DNA of 64,000 nucleotides from contig NZ_JAPFGB010000029.1 of the NCBI RefSeq assembly GCF_026241095.1, positions 1-64,000 on the forward strand, read 5' to 3'. The notes below the pieces were generated by a model. That model made no database searches. It was given only the letters and a program-made list of their open reading frames with translations, and was not told the DNA's origin. This document shows, one piece after another, positions 31,757-41,722 of the stretch (position 1 is the first letter of the stretch; every line of letters starts with the position of its first letter). This DNA is from Saccharopolyspora sp. NFXS83 (GTDB lineage: Bacteria > Actinomycetota > Actinomycetes > Mycobacteriales > Pseudonocardiaceae). A program made the translations under genes and the position numbers.

Positions 31757-32557
31757 TCATCCTCCGGCGAGGCGGGTGAACGCCTCCGCTCGAACCACCA
31801 GCACCACGGCGGAGACCACCGCGACGCCCGCCCACACCGGCGTCGTCGTCCACGCCAGCACCGTCGCGGGCAGTTCGGCGACGAACAGCGCGCCGCCGAC
31901 CAGCAGCAACCAGGTTCCGGCCACCCCGAGGGTCGCCCGGTGCACGCCGACGGCGCTGCCGAGCGCCAGCGACAACGCCGTGCACGCCGCGCTCGGCAGC
32001 AGCCACAGCAGCGGAGAAGTGCCGACCAGCAGACTCGTGCCCGTCAGCAGCGGCACCACCGGCACCAGCGCCGCGAACGTGCGGCGCAGCACCAGCGCCA
32101 GCCCGGCGCGCGGCGTCGCCACCGCCAGCTCGTGCATCGGGTCGAGCCCCGTCGACCAGGCCGCGGCCACACCGAGCACCGGGACCACCGGCGCGAACAG
32201 CAGCAGCGGCGAGTCCCCGTCGGGCCGCCCGGACACGAGCGCGAGCAGCACGGCGAACACCGCCACCAGCAGCGCCCCGGCGATCCACGGCAGCATCGCG
32301 GGCGCGGCCCAAGTGTCGAGCACCACCCGGAACCGGCGACGCGGCGCGGGTGCCACGTGGCCGAGCTCCGGGGCGATCCCTTCCCACGCGTCGAGGACCA
32401 GCGCGGACACCTGCTCGTTCGGCACGTCCGCGAGCCGGACGCGGCACTCGGCGCAGGATTCGAGGTGGCCCTCCAGCGCCCACTCCTGCTCCGGGCTGAT
32501 CGTGGTGTCGCCGCGGACGTATCCGGCGATCAACTCCTCGGAGGCGTGCTCGGTCAT
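31757..32557 (-). CDS. Membrane anti-sigma factor-like protein
   Basis: 266-residue protein. The N-terminal zinc-finger-like anti-sigma domain (zf-HC2: LEGHLESCAECR, about residues 28-39) is followed by about six hydrophobic segments. Its ATG overlaps the stop of the ECF sigma gene by 4 nt (ATGA), the usual sigma/anti-sigma arrangement. It probably holds the sigma factor at the membrane until a signal is sensed. It has more membrane helices than standard anti-sigma factors. Confidence 0.8.
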   Translation of the reverse strand: MTEHASEELIAGYVRGDTTISPEQEWALEGHLESCAECRVRLADVPNEQVSALVLDAWEGIAPELGHVAPAPRRRFRVVLDTWAAPAMLPWIAGALLVAVFAVLLALVSGRPDGDSPLLLFAPVVPVLGVAAAWSTGLDPMHELAVATPRAGLALVLRRTFAALVPVVPLLTGTSLLVGTSPLLWLLPSAACTALSLALGSAVGVHRATLGVAGTWLLLVGGALFVAELPATVLAWTTTPVWAGVAVVSAVVLVVRAEAFTRLAGG

Positions 32558-33123
32558 GTCAGGGCCTCCCGCATCGCGATCCGCGCGCGTCGCGCTCGGG
32601 TCTTCACCGTTCCTTCGGGGAGCCCCAGCAGGGCTGAGGTCTCCCGCACCGACAGGCCGTCGAGCACCATCGCCTGCAGCACCTGCCGCAGCTCGGGCGC
32701 CAGCCGGTTCAGCGCGCCCCCGAGCTCGCCGCCGACTGCGCCCTCCAGGGCGACCTCCTCGGCGGCGGGCGCGCTCACCGGCTCCGCCGCGGCGGGCGGT
32801 GGAACGGCGTGCCGGGCGCGGCGGCGGAACGCGTCGACCAGCCGGCGCGAGGCGATCGTCCACAACCACCCTGCCGAACCACCGTCCACATCGGACCCGG
32901 TGAAGGTGCCTGCCGCGCGCCACACGGCGACGAAGGTCTCCTGCAGCACGTCCGCGACGATCTGGTCGTCGGCGCACCGCCGCCGCAGCCGCACCGTCAA
33001 CCACGGTGCGGTGCGGCGGTACAGCTCCTCGAAGGCGCGCTGGTCGCCCTTGGCGACCAGCCGCACGAGCGCACCGTCATCGGCCCGCTCGATCGTCGCT
33101 CGGCCCCATCTCACCTTCCGCAA
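32554..33123 (-). CDS. ECF RNA polymerase sigma factor
   Basis: 189-residue extracytoplasmic-function sigma factor. Region 2 includes QIVADVLQETFVAVWRAAG and region 4 includes LSVRETSALLGLPEGTVKTRARRA. The linker is Pro/Ala rich (residues ~110-125). It is the first gene of a four-gene operon with its anti-sigma factor and an ABC transporter. That suggests the transporter is part of the stress response it controls. A three-copy hairpin cluster lies directly upstream. Confidence 0.9.
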   Translation of the reverse strand: MRKVRWGRATIERADDGALVRLVAKGDQRAFEELYRRTAPWLTVRLRRRCADDQIVADVLQETFVAVWRAAGTFTGSDVDGGSAGWLWTIASRRLVDAFRRRARHAVPPPAAAEPVSAPAAEEVALEGAVGGELGGALNRLAPELRQVLQAMVLDGLSVRETSALLGLPEGTVKTRARRARIAMREALT

Positions 33124-33177
33124 GACGCCGCAAACCCGCCCCCGGTTCTCCCACGAGCAGTGTCTTGGATCACATCA

Positions 33178-33378
33178 AGTGAACGGACCGTTCGTCCAAC
33201 CAGATGGGACGAACGGTCCGCTCGCCCACCGCCATCGATGAGTGAACGGCCCGTTCGTCCAACTAGACGGGGCAAACGGTCCGTTCACCCACCTCCGAAC
33301 ACGCACGACGGCTGGCACTGCTGGGGCGGAGTGAACGGACCGTTCGTCCAACGGGATTGGGCGAACGGTCCGTTCACT
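33178..33378. repeat. 49-nt hairpin elements, cluster 8 (3 copies)
   Basis: Elements at 33178-33226, 33241-33289 and 33330-33378, the tightest cluster. It is between the end of the S33 peptidase gene and the start of the ECF sigma gene, both leftward. The first copy has lost the symmetry of its right end (CCGCTCGCC). Confidence 0.9.
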
Positions 33379-33422
33379 TGAGGTGGTGCGCTACCCCGTG
33401 GGTGCTGCGCTCCTGGAGCGGG

Positions 33423-35156
33423 TCAGGCGGCGGGGTTCTGGTTGGCGCGGCTGATCTGGTCCTGGAGGGAGCGGCGCAGCTCGGGGTGGTCCGGGCCGGT
33501 GCCGAGGTCGGCGGGCATCGGCGCGGGCGCCGAGGTCACCGGGCCGTCGACCGGGAACACCTCCTGCTCGCCGGGTAGCGGCACGGACGGGCACACCGCG
33601 TCGGCCGGGCGGGAGCCGTGCAGCAGGAACACGTTCACCATGCCGTCCACGCAGGGGTTGTTCGCCATCGCGTACTGCCCGTGCGTCGGTGAGTCGTCCA
33701 CCGAGACCATGCTGACCGCGCCGGCCGCGTCCACGGCGGCGGAACCCTGCTCGTAGGCGGTCTGCGGATCGAACTCGCCTTGGACGACGAGCACGTTGTC
33801 CGCCACTTCGGGCGGCAGCTGAGGCAGTTCCTGGCGCGGGGTGTCGGACCAGTACCCGCAGGTCTCGCTCAGCCCGTAGGCCCAGCCGTTCAGCGGCAGG
33901 TCCGGTCCTTGGCGGTCGCTGAGCTCCTGGTACCACTGCGCGGAGCGGGTCGGCTGGTCACCGCAGGCGACGGCGAACCGCGTTCCGGACACCGGCACGT
34001 AGTCCTCGGCGAGCCCGTCGGCGACGCGCTGCGGGGTCAGTTCGGTGAGCGGGACGCCGAAGTTCGCCCGCGCCTGCTCGTCGAGCATCGCCTGCAACTC
34101 CGCGGAGCGGGCCGGCTCCGGCGGCTGCTGCCCGTTCATCTCGTTGATGGCGGCGACGAGCACCGCGCTCGCCAACGCCCAGCGGATCTCGCTGCCCGCG
34201 CCGACGAACAGCGCGTCGAAGTTGTCCGGTGCGATGCCCTGCGCGGCGTAGAACGCACGCACGTCCTCCCAGGTGCGCCGGGCGGATTCGACGTCGGTGC
34301 CGACGAGTTCGGGGAATTGCCGGGTGGTCCACGGCAGGTACACGTCGTCGAACCAGCGCTGGCCGATGCGCGGGAAGTCCTCGAACGCGGCCTGCAACCT
34401 GCCCTGCCAGTTCACGTTCGAGTCGAGGATCATTCGCCCCGAATGCCGTGGGAAGAGGGCGGCGTATTTGGCGCCGAGCCAGGTCCCGTAGGAATAGCCG
34501 AGGTAGTTGAGCTTCTCCTCGTGCAGGAGGGCGCGGATGAGGTCCATGTCGTGGGCGGTCTGCCAGGTCGTGATGTACGGGGCGATCGCATCGCTCTGGC
34601 AGGATTCGGCGATGGCCCGCGGGGTTTTCCGATGTTCGGCGATGCTCGCCGCGGAGCGGTCCCGCGCGTCCAGGCTGGTGCCTTGAGGTAATCGGTCGAG
34701 GGGCACTTCGCACAGGAATCCCAGCTGTTCCGGTGCGACCGCGCCTTCTTGTCCGGTGCCGCGCGGATCCATGCCGATGAGGTCGTACCCCTGGTGCAGG
34801 TCCGGTTCGAGCCCGGCGATCGCTCCGGCCATCGAGCTGCCTTGTGCACCGGGTCCTCCCGGGTTGACCAGCAGCGATCCCAGTCGTTCGCCACCGGCCC
34901 GCACTCGGCTGATCGAGACCGCCAGGTCGGGTCCGGCTTCCGGGTCGGCCCAGTCTCGGGGCACGGTCACCACGGCGCACTCGGCGGGAAGGCTGCCTTC
35001 GGCCGGTTCGAACGGGCAGGGGCCCCAGGTGAGCTGCTGGCCGGAGTACTTCGGCGGGGCCGCGTCGTCGGCGGCCGAGGCGACGCCGGGCAGGCCGGTC
35101 ACCGCCAGTCCCAGGCAGGCGGCGGTGAGTGCCGCCCGCTTCGCTGAATCACGCAT
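33423..35156 (-). CDS. Secreted S33 family aminopeptidase
   Basis: 577-residue alpha/beta-hydrolase of the actinomycete tripeptidyl aminopeptidase type. The signal peptide is MRDSAKRAALTAACLGLAVTGLPGVASAA. The catalytic triad can be placed: Ser in GYSYGTWLG (about residue 220), Asp in VVQGEFDPQTAYEQG and His in DDSPTHGQYA. The oxyanion region VNPGGPGAQGS and a TAP-like C-terminal domain are present. It releases N-terminal peptides outside the cell. Its stop lies just past a hairpin cluster. Confidence 0.9.
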   Translation of the reverse strand: MRDSAKRAALTAACLGLAVTGLPGVASAADDAAPPKYSGQQLTWGPCPFEPAEGSLPAECAVVTVPRDWADPEAGPDLAVSISRVRAGGERLGSLLVNPGGPGAQGSSMAGAIAGLEPDLHQGYDLIGMDPRGTGQEGAVAPEQLGFLCEVPLDRLPQGTSLDARDRSAASIAEHRKTPRAIAESCQSDAIAPYITTWQTAHDMDLIRALLHEEKLNYLGYSYGTWLGAKYAALFPRHSGRMILDSNVNWQGRLQAAFEDFPRIGQRWFDDVYLPWTTRQFPELVGTDVESARRTWEDVRAFYAAQGIAPDNFDALFVGAGSEIRWALASAVLVAAINEMNGQQPPEPARSAELQAMLDEQARANFGVPLTELTPQRVADGLAEDYVPVSGTRFAVACGDQPTRSAQWYQELSDRQGPDLPLNGWAYGLSETCGYWSDTPRQELPQLPPEVADNVLVVQGEFDPQTAYEQGSAAVDAAGAVSMVSVDDSPTHGQYAMANNPCVDGMVNVFLLHGSRPADAVCPSVPLPGEQEVFPVDGPVTSAPAPMPADLGTGPDHPELRRSLQDQISRANQNPAA

Positions 35157-35337
35157 CGAACCTCCAGTGAAAAGTGGTCGGTTCGATTGTTCGCGTGGGC
35201 TTTAGGATTTGTGTACTGGTCTCGTGGATGAATTGATTCGAATCTTCTAGTTCGCGGGAATGAGGCGCATGGCCGAAAGTACGAAATGCACCGGAAGAGC
35301 TTGCCGCGGATTCTTCGGGGAGATTAGTTTTCCGGCC

Positions 35338-35754
35338 ATGACGACTTCGAACGTGCACGTCCCTTCCGCTCCGTCGACCATCAACTGCGCAGTGCTCGCC
35401 TACCTCGCCGCCGCGGTGATTCCGATGGTCTGGGGAACGATCGAGCTGTTCTCCGGTTCGCAGCCCCCGGCGCCCGGTGTGCCCCCGGAGCTGAACTCGA
35501 TGCTCGTGAACCTCGCGCTGGGAATCTCCGTGGTGTCGATGCTGATCTACGTGTGGTTGAGCTTGAAGCTGCGGGCCGGCCGCAACTGGGCGCGGATCGT
35601 CTTGGCGGTGTTCACGGTGCTGCAACTGCTCGCGCTGTTCGGTCCGGCGGGGGCGGCGGCCTACGTCGGGCTGGGCCTGGCCGCGGTGGGCTTGGTGCTG
35701 AGCTTCCTGCCCGACTCGAACCGCTACGTCGTGGACGTCAAGGCGCCGCGGTAA
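35338..35754 (+). CDS. Small membrane protein
   Basis: 138 residues with four predicted helices (INCAVLAYLAAAVIPMVWGT, LVNLALGISVVSMLIYVWLSLKL, ARIVLAVFTVLQLLAL, YVGLGLAAVGLVLSFL). The ATG at 35338 was chosen over an upstream one because the segment before it looks non-coding. Unknown function. It precedes a two-component pair by 33 nt and might be part of that unit. Confidence 0.6.
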   Translation: MTTSNVHVPSAPSTINCAVLAYLAAAVIPMVWGTIELFSGSQPPAPGVPPELNSMLVNLALGISVVSMLIYVWLSLKLRAGRNWARIVLAVFTVLQLLALFGPAGAAAYVGLGLAAVGLVLSFLPDSNRYVVDVKAPR

Positions 35755-35787
35755 TTTCCGTCCTCCACTGGGATAAGGTCGGTGATC

Positions 35788-36999
35788 ATGAGCAGTCCGT
35801 GGTTCTTCGGGCCGCCCGCCCGCCGCGGGTTGTTCGCCGTGGAGGCCGTCGCGTTGGTGGTGGTCTGCCTCGCGGACGCGGCTTCGGTGGCGTGGATCGA
35901 CGCGAGCACCTCGACGACCGCGGCACTGCTGATTCCGCCGAGCGGCACCATCGCCGCGCTGCTGGCGGTGCTGCGACGGCGGTTCCCCGCCCACGTCGGC
36001 GGGCTCGCCGCCGCCGCCATCGCGCTGAGCCTGCTCAGCACGGTGATCAGCGAAGGGCTCGGTTACGCCGGGTTCGCCACGGGGCAGGTGCCGACCGGTG
36101 CCGAGGTCCTCGGCTTGTCGTTGCTGGTCGGCGCATGCTGCCGTCGGCTGCGCCCGCGGCCCGCGGTGCTGCTCGCGGTGGGCAGCTTGATCGCGCTGGT
36201 GCCCGCCTCGCTGCTGCGCTACGAGGGCACCGCGCGCACGCTGATCACGGTGGCGGCGGCTCTGACCTGGGGCATCGCGCTGGCGATCGGCCTGGTGCTG
36301 CGCGACGCCGACAACCGCAGGCGCGGTGGACTCGCCGCGGTCCGCACCGGTGAGCGGCTGCGGCTGGCGAGGGAGTTGCACGACCTCGTGGCCTTCCACG
36401 TGAGCGGCATCGTGGTCCGCACGAACGCCGCCCGCGCTTTGGCGAGCAACCCGCGGGTCTCACCGGAGGACCCCGTCGAGGTCTACACCGAGATCGAGCA
36501 GGCGGGGGCCGAAGCGCTCGCCGCGATGCGCAGGCTCGTCGGTATGCTCCGCACCGACGATGACGATTCCCTCCCGCACGGCACCGGTTTCGGCGAAGCG
36601 GTGCGGCAGGCCGCGGGCGTGCATGCCACTGTGGACGTTGCGGCCGACCTCGACGAGGTGCCGGTGAACCCGGAACTCGCGACCACGGCGCACCGGATCG
36701 TGCTGGAAGCGCTGACCAACGCGCGCAAGCACTCCCCGGACGCCGCCGAGGCTCGCGTCTCCGGCCGCCGCGAAGGTGCGGATTTCGTGCTCGTCGTGGA
36801 AAACGACAACGTGCCGTCGGTATCGCCGGACCGCACGGGTTCCGGTTACGGGCTGGTCGGCATGGCCGAACGCGTGCAGGCCGTCGGCGGGACCGTGCAG
36901 GCCGGTCCCGCACCGGGGCGGAGGTGGCGGGTGACCGCGCGGTTCCCGATCGCACCTCCGCAGGACGCCGGCGGCGACGGCCAAGGAGGCCCCCGGTGA
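35788..36999 (+). CDS. Sensor histidine kinase
   Basis: 403-residue NarL-type kinase. About five N-terminal membrane helices (residues 12-170) form the sensor. The dimerisation domain is RLRLARELHDLVAFHVSGIV with the phosphorylated His (about residue 195), followed by an HATPase domain with EALTNARKHS and GSGYGLVGMAERV. ATG at 35788 fits an AAGG site. Its stop overlaps the response regulator start (GTGA). Confidence 0.88.
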   Translation: MSSPWFFGPPARRGLFAVEAVALVVVCLADAASVAWIDASTSTTAALLIPPSGTIAALLAVLRRRFPAHVGGLAAAAIALSLLSTVISEGLGYAGFATGQVPTGAEVLGLSLLVGACCRRLRPRPAVLLAVGSLIALVPASLLRYEGTARTLITVAAALTWGIALAIGLVLRDADNRRRGGLAAVRTGERLRLARELHDLVAFHVSGIVVRTNAARALASNPRVSPEDPVEVYTEIEQAGAEALAAMRRLVGMLRTDDDDSLPHGTGFGEAVRQAAGVHATVDVAADLDEVPVNPELATTAHRIVLEALTNARKHSPDAAEARVSGRREGADFVLVVENDNVPSVSPDRTGSGYGLVGMAERVQAVGGTVQAGPAPGRRWRVTARFPIAPPQDAGGDGQGGPR

Positions 37000-37646
37000 C
37001 CATTCGCGTTCTCATCGCCGACGACCAGACCCTCGTGCGGACCGGGTTCCGGCTCATCCTCAGCGCCGAACCGGACTTGGAGGTCGTCGGTGAGGCCGCG
37101 GACGGTGAGTCCGCCGTCAACTTGGCCCGCGAACTGCGGCCGGACGTGACGCTGATGGACATCCAGATGCCGAAGGTCGACGGGTTGCAGGCGACGCGTC
37201 TGCTGGCCGGGCCGGACGTGCCGGATCCGCTGCGCGTCGTCGTGGTCACCACCTACGACGTGGACGAGAACGTCTACGCCGCGCTGCTGGCCGGGGCGCG
37301 CGGCTTCCTGCTCAAGGACGCGGGAGCGACGCTGCTGGTCAACGCCGTGCACGCGGCGGCCGACGGGGAGTCGATGATCTCGCCGTCGGTGACCACCCGG
37401 CTGCTGTCGCACTTCACCCAGCCCGAGCGCCGCCGCATGAACCGCCGGGACGCGCCGCTGAGCGAGCGGGAGCTGGACACGGTGCTGGCGGTGGCGCGCG
37501 GGGCGACGAACGCGGAGATCGCCGCCGAGCTCCACGTTTCGCTGTCCACCGTGAAATCGCACTTGGCGAGCGCGCAGCAGAAGCTGTCGGTCCGCAACCG
37601 CACAGAGATCGCGATCTGGGCCTGGCAGCACGGCCTCGTCAGCTGA
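36996..37646 (+). CDS. LuxR-type response regulator
   Basis: 216-residue NarL-family regulator. The receiver domain has phospho-acceptor Asp in DVTLMDIQMPKVDG and conserved LLKDAG. The LuxR HTH at the C-terminus is LSERELDTVLAVARGATNAEIAAELHVSLSTVKSHL. The GTG start overlaps the kinase stop by 4 nt and has AAGGAGG upstream. It forms a two-component system with the kinase; target genes unknown. Confidence 0.92.
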   Translation: MTIRVLIADDQTLVRTGFRLILSAEPDLEVVGEAADGESAVNLARELRPDVTLMDIQMPKVDGLQATRLLAGPDVPDPLRVVVVTTYDVDENVYAALLAGARGFLLKDAGATLLVNAVHAAADGESMISPSVTTRLLSHFTQPERRRMNRRDAPLSERELDTVLAVARGATNAEIAAELHVSLSTVKSHLASAQQKLSVRNRTEIAIWAWQHGLVS

Positions 37647-38142
37647 TGTCGGTCCGCACCACGCGGGTGCGGGCCACGATGTCGCCGGCCCGCTGGTGCT
37701 GCGGCGTCATGATGATCAGCACGATGCCGACCAGGCCGAAGAACATCGAGTCCGCGGCCGTGATCACCCACCGCGCGTTGTACTGCCCCAGGCCGGGCTC
37801 GTCCCCGCCCATGTCGATCAGGCGCAGCTTCAGCCAGCGCATCGCGGGGGTCTGGTCGCCGTGCCGGTGCGGGAACCACACGTGCCACCACCAGGCGAGC
37901 GCGACCATCAGGACGAAGTAGAAGGAGAAGCCGCCGACCAGGCTGGTCGTGGCCGATGCGCCGAACTGCCGCACCACGTACGCGAGCGGCAGCACGAGCG
38001 GGACGAACAGGATCGTGATCGCGGTGCGCGCCAGCGCGTCCAGCCCGATCTGACCGAAGCGCCTGCGCAGGAACGCGGGGCCGGTGTTCACCGGATCCGC
38101 GGCGGAGTGCTGGTCGCCTTGCTCCACACCGGTCGGCACCAT
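37639..38142 (-). CDS. RDD family membrane protein
   Basis: 167-residue RDD-domain protein: RRRFGQIGLDALARTAITILFVPLVLP, a central FYFVLMVALAWWWHVWF helix, and TPAMRWLKLRLIDMGG. ATG 38142 has GGGGAG in front; the longer frame upstream has no such site. It converges with the response regulator gene and the coding ends overlap by 8 nt. Role unknown. Confidence 0.78.
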   Translation of the reverse strand: MVPTGVEQGDQHSAADPVNTGPAFLRRRFGQIGLDALARTAITILFVPLVLPLAYVVRQFGASATTSLVGGFSFYFVLMVALAWWWHVWFPHRHGDQTPAMRWLKLRLIDMGGDEPGLGQYNARWVITAADSMFFGLVGIVLIIMTPQHQRAGDIVARTRVVRTDIS

Positions 38143-38395
38143 GCGTTCTCCCCAAAGCGGCAACGATTCGCTGATGGTACTCGGGGCCGACGGCGTCCGG
38201 TCACGGCCCACCGCACGCCCGGTTCCGTTGTCGGGCAAGGAAACCGGACGTGTCCGCGCGTCTCGTACTTTCGGCCGGTGGCCCGGACCCGGGTTCGTTC
38301 TCGGGTCCGATGTGCAGGCGGTGCCGCTTCGGAAAGATCAGTGCTGACAGCGAACGAGATCGCGCCGCACCGGCGCGAAGCGAATGGAGCAGAGC

Positions 38396-38587
38396 ATGTC
38401 CAAGCCGACCCGCCGCAACCTGGTCAACTTCCTGGTCCTCGTCCTTGTCTCCATTTCCGTGGTGCCGAATCTGATCAGGGCCGAGGAGTGGGACGCGATG
38501 AATTACGTGATCGCGGGAGCGCTGACGCTCGCCGCGGTGTGGTTCGTGGTCGACCTGGCGCGGTCCGCCACTGGATCGTTGCGCTGA
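38396..38587 (+). CDS. Small two-helix membrane protein
   Basis: 63 residues with two hydrophobic segments (LVNFLVLVLVSISVVPNLI and YVIAGALTLAAVWFVVDLA). The second ATG (38396) has GGAG 6 nt upstream and is preferred over 38384. No family recognised. Confidence 0.55.
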   Translation: MSKPTRRNLVNFLVLVLVSISVVPNLIRAEEWDAMNYVIAGALTLAAVWFVVDLARSATGSLR

Positions 38588-38936
38588 ACCGTTGGCGCGG
38601 CGTGGAAATCGACGTCTCCGGACGGAGATCGTGGCCGCGCGGGGACGGACCGGCTCCGGCGGAGGGGGGCGGGCTCCTCCCGCCGGTGCGGCGCCTTGGA
38701 ACCATGAGCTTGCGGTCAACCCGTGACCGGGTTTCCTTCTTCACCTGGGAAATCGCAGTTTTCCCCAACAAGTGGACGTGTGGGACGGCCGAAGGTTGAG
38801 TCCGCGGTGGATCTTGTGACTGATCGGACCAATGTGGTTGCCCGGCGGTAACGATCACCGCGATCGCCCTGTTGCCGATCGCAATGGCTCCGGTAGATCT
38901 CGTGTCACCGGCAGGTGCCCGCTCCGGGGGGGAGTC
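38588..38936. other. Intergenic region, nothing recognised
   Basis: About 350 nt between two small genes. Open frames here have no recognisable protein or ribosome-binding site. It presumably contains the promoter of the gene at 38937. Confidence 0.4.
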
Positions 38937-39395
38937 ATGAGTGGCGGGGAGGAAGCCGAGCTGCGTCCGATGCAGGTCGGAACCGAGCAGGCGCAGCCTT
39001 TGAAGGCCGCGAAGCAGCGGTTGCAGGCTTCGGCGGTGGCGGTCGGCACGCTCCGGACGGATGTGGCGGCCGGCCGGTTGAAGCTGGATCCGGCGGCGGG
39101 GCGCGAAGTCCAGGAACTGCTGACCGAGCAGATGGATCAGGTCGACGCCTGGCTGCGCCGGTCGGACGACCTCGGCCGCCGCGCGCCGCTGGGGCAGAAC
39201 CCCGTGGGCGAGGCGATGGCGGGCAAGTTCGTCGACCGGACCACCAGCGAGGGCGACTCGTTCACCGGCGTGCTCACGCAGTACCGCAAGGATCTCGACG
39301 AAGCGCACGGCGCGGTGGCCGAGGCGGTGCGCCGCTACCAGACCGTGGACGAGCATGCGGTCGACATGTTCCAGAACCTCAAGTCGCAGCTGTGA
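38937..39395 (+). CDS. Helical ESX-like partner of an RHS protein
   Basis: 152-residue, mostly helical soluble protein (MSGGEEAELRPMQVG...VDEHAVDMFQNLKSQL), with GGGGGGAG before the ATG. Small helical proteins of this kind often sit directly upstream of RHS or other polymorphic toxins in actinomycetes, and resemble WXG100-like export partners. No WXG motif is visible. It immediately precedes an RHS remnant. Confidence 0.55.
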   Translation: MSGGEEAELRPMQVGTEQAQPLKAAKQRLQASAVAVGTLRTDVAAGRLKLDPAAGREVQELLTEQMDQVDAWLRRSDDLGRRAPLGQNPVGEAMAGKFVDRTTSEGDSFTGVLTQYRKDLDEAHGAVAEAVRRYQTVDEHAVDMFQNLKSQL

Positions 39396-39475
39396 ACCGC
39401 GCGTGGTGGCGGCCGAGGGCAGTCGCCCCGGCCGCCGTCGTGCTGCAGTCCGCTGCGCCGGTGCCGGACCGTTGA

Positions 39476-41722
39476 GTCCAGAGGCGGCCGTGCAACGCGC
39501 GGTCCCACGTCGATCAGCTCGCCAGGACGACCAGCGCCGAGGTCATCCAGTTCGACCGGGTTTCAGCCGAGACCCGTCCCGACGGGACCCGGGTCGGCTT
39601 CGCGTACGACACCGAACTGCGGCTGGCCCGAGTCACGAACCAGCAGGGACTCGTCTGGCACTACGAGTACGACCCAGTCGGCAACCTCGTGCGGGAGACC
39701 GACTTCGACGGCCGGTCGGTCAGCTACCGGTACGACGCGGCGCGGCGGCTCGTCGAGCGCACCAACGGAGCGGGCGAGACGACCCGCTTCGTCTACGACT
39801 CGCTGGACAACGTCATCGAGCGCCACACCGGTTCGGAGGTCTCCACCTTCGTCTACGACGCGCTCGGACGGACCGTCGAGGCCGCGAACGGGGACGCGAC
39901 GGTGTCCTTCCAACGCGACGCGCTCGGCCGCATCGTGGCGGAGACGACCAACGGTCGCACCATCGCGTCCCGTGATGACGTGCGGGGGCGCCGGGCCCAC
40001 CGCCGCACGCCTTCCGGCGCGGAAAGCGTCTGGGAGTACGACCACAACGACAACCCGGTCACCCTGCGCACGGCGGGTAGGACGATGCGCTTCGGCTACG
40101 ACGGCCTGGGGCGCGAGGTCCAGCGCAGTCTCGACTCCGGTTTGACGCTGGCCCAGGCGTGGACCCCGAAGAACCGGTTGCTGTCGCAGACGATCACCGG
40201 AGCGGCCGGGCACCAGGTCCAGCAGCGCTCGTACAGCTACCAGGAGGACGGCGTCCTCGCCGCTGTCCACGACCGGCTCACCGGACCCCGCACGTTCGGC
40301 CTGGACCAGGTCGGGCGGGTGACGGCCGTGCAGGGTTCCGGCTTGACCGAGCAGTACGCCTACGACGCCGCGGGCAACGTCGCGCAGGCGACGTGGGCGA
40401 CCCCGGCGACCTCCGAGAACCAGGAAGCGCCCGGTGACCGCGAGTACGCGGGGAACTTGCTCCGGCGTGCTGGGAACTTCCACTACCAGTACGACGCCCA
40501 AGGGCGAATCGTGCTCCGGCAGCGGCAGCGGCTGTCGCACAAACCGGACACGTGGCGCTACTCCTGGAACGCGGAGGATCGCCTCGTCGGCGTTGTCACT
40601 CCCGACGGTTCCCGCTGGCGCTATCGCTACGACCCGTTCGGACGGCGCATCGCGAAGCAGCGCCTCGCCCCGGACGGCAGGAATGTGATCGAGCAGGTCG
40701 ATTTCGTCTGGGACGGCCTGGTGCTCGCGGAACGGGCGCAGGTCGGCGAGCCGGGGCGCGGCGGCGCTCGGGTGACCGTGTGGAACCACGAACCGGACGG
40801 CTACCGGCCGCTGCTGCAAAGCGAGCGGTTCCCGCTCCGAGACGCACCACAGCAATGGGTGGACGAGCAGTTCTACGTCATCGTGACGGCTCTCGCCGGG
40901 GCCCCCACCGAACTCGTCACCGACGACGGTGAGATCGCGTGGTTCCACCGGCACACGCTGTGGGGTTCGACGCTCGACCAGAGCCGGACCGGGGCGGAGA
41001 CCCCGCTGCGGTTCCCCGGTCAGTACTACGACCGCGAAACGGGACTTCACTACAACTTCTTCCGCTATTACGATCCGGCGACCGGGCGATATGCCAGCGC
41101 TGACCCCCTCGGTTTGGAAGCCGGTCCCAACAACTACGCTTACGTCGCGAACCCGCACCTCCTGACCGACCCGCTGGGGCTCATGGCGTGCGACGAGCTG
41201 AACGCCAAGAACCGGGAGAAGATCAACGAAGGCGGCTGGGACTTAATCGGCCACCACGGTACCGGAAAGCAGAATTCCGAAAGCATTCTCTCCGGTATCA
41301 ACCCGCCCAAGGCCGGGTCAAACGCTGGTACGAACCTGGGCGACGGCTTCTACGTCACCCCGGACAAGAAAACGGCGAACGAATTTGCCGAGACATCTGC
41401 CTATGGTGATGCTCCGGAGATGACGGGCAGCTTTAAGCAGTGGCAAGCGGACACGGCTGCTTATGACGCGAAGGTGGCCGCTGGAAAGGACCACCAGGTG
41501 TTCGATATCTACGCGAAGCGAGATTCCGGCGGGAATAAGCTCGATATCGCCGAGGCCGACCCGAAGAGGATGCGAGAGGATCCCGCCTACAAGGAGAAGA
41601 TGATGAACGATCACGACGCACTCACGGACAAGAACGAAAAGGGCAGCGGCCTCAACGAGACCAAGGTCAACCCGAAGGCGTACGACAGGTTGACGGCAGT
41701 GTTCAACGAGGACCCGAAGTAG
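39476..41722 (+). pseudogene. Truncated RHS/YD-repeat protein with ADP-ribosyltransferase-like tip
   Basis: Open frame from 39476 with no good start codon until GTG 39689. It encodes about 18 YD-type repeats (e.g. FAYDTELRLARVTNQQG, YRYDAARRLVERTNGAGE), then the RHS core end RYYDPATGRYASADPLGLEAGPNNYAYVANP and DPLGLMACDE. The tip (about 41180-41722) reads DLIGHHGTGKQNSESILSG, then LGDGFYVTPDKKTANEFA. That HGT...GxGFYVT...A pattern is seen in ADP-ribosyltransferase-fold toxins. The normal large RHS N-terminus is missing: a stop lies at 39473. Either an inactive remnant or a displaced toxin cassette reservoir. No immunity gene is evident after it. Confidence 0.7.

Noticed and set aside
33241-33381. 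Short peptides VNGPFV...TNGPFT in many intergenic places
   Set aside because: They are translations of the 49-nt inverted repeats in several frames and both strands, not conserved genes.
39355-39975. 206-codon frame overlapping the RHS start
   Set aside because: Arg-rich shadow of the YD-repeat frame.
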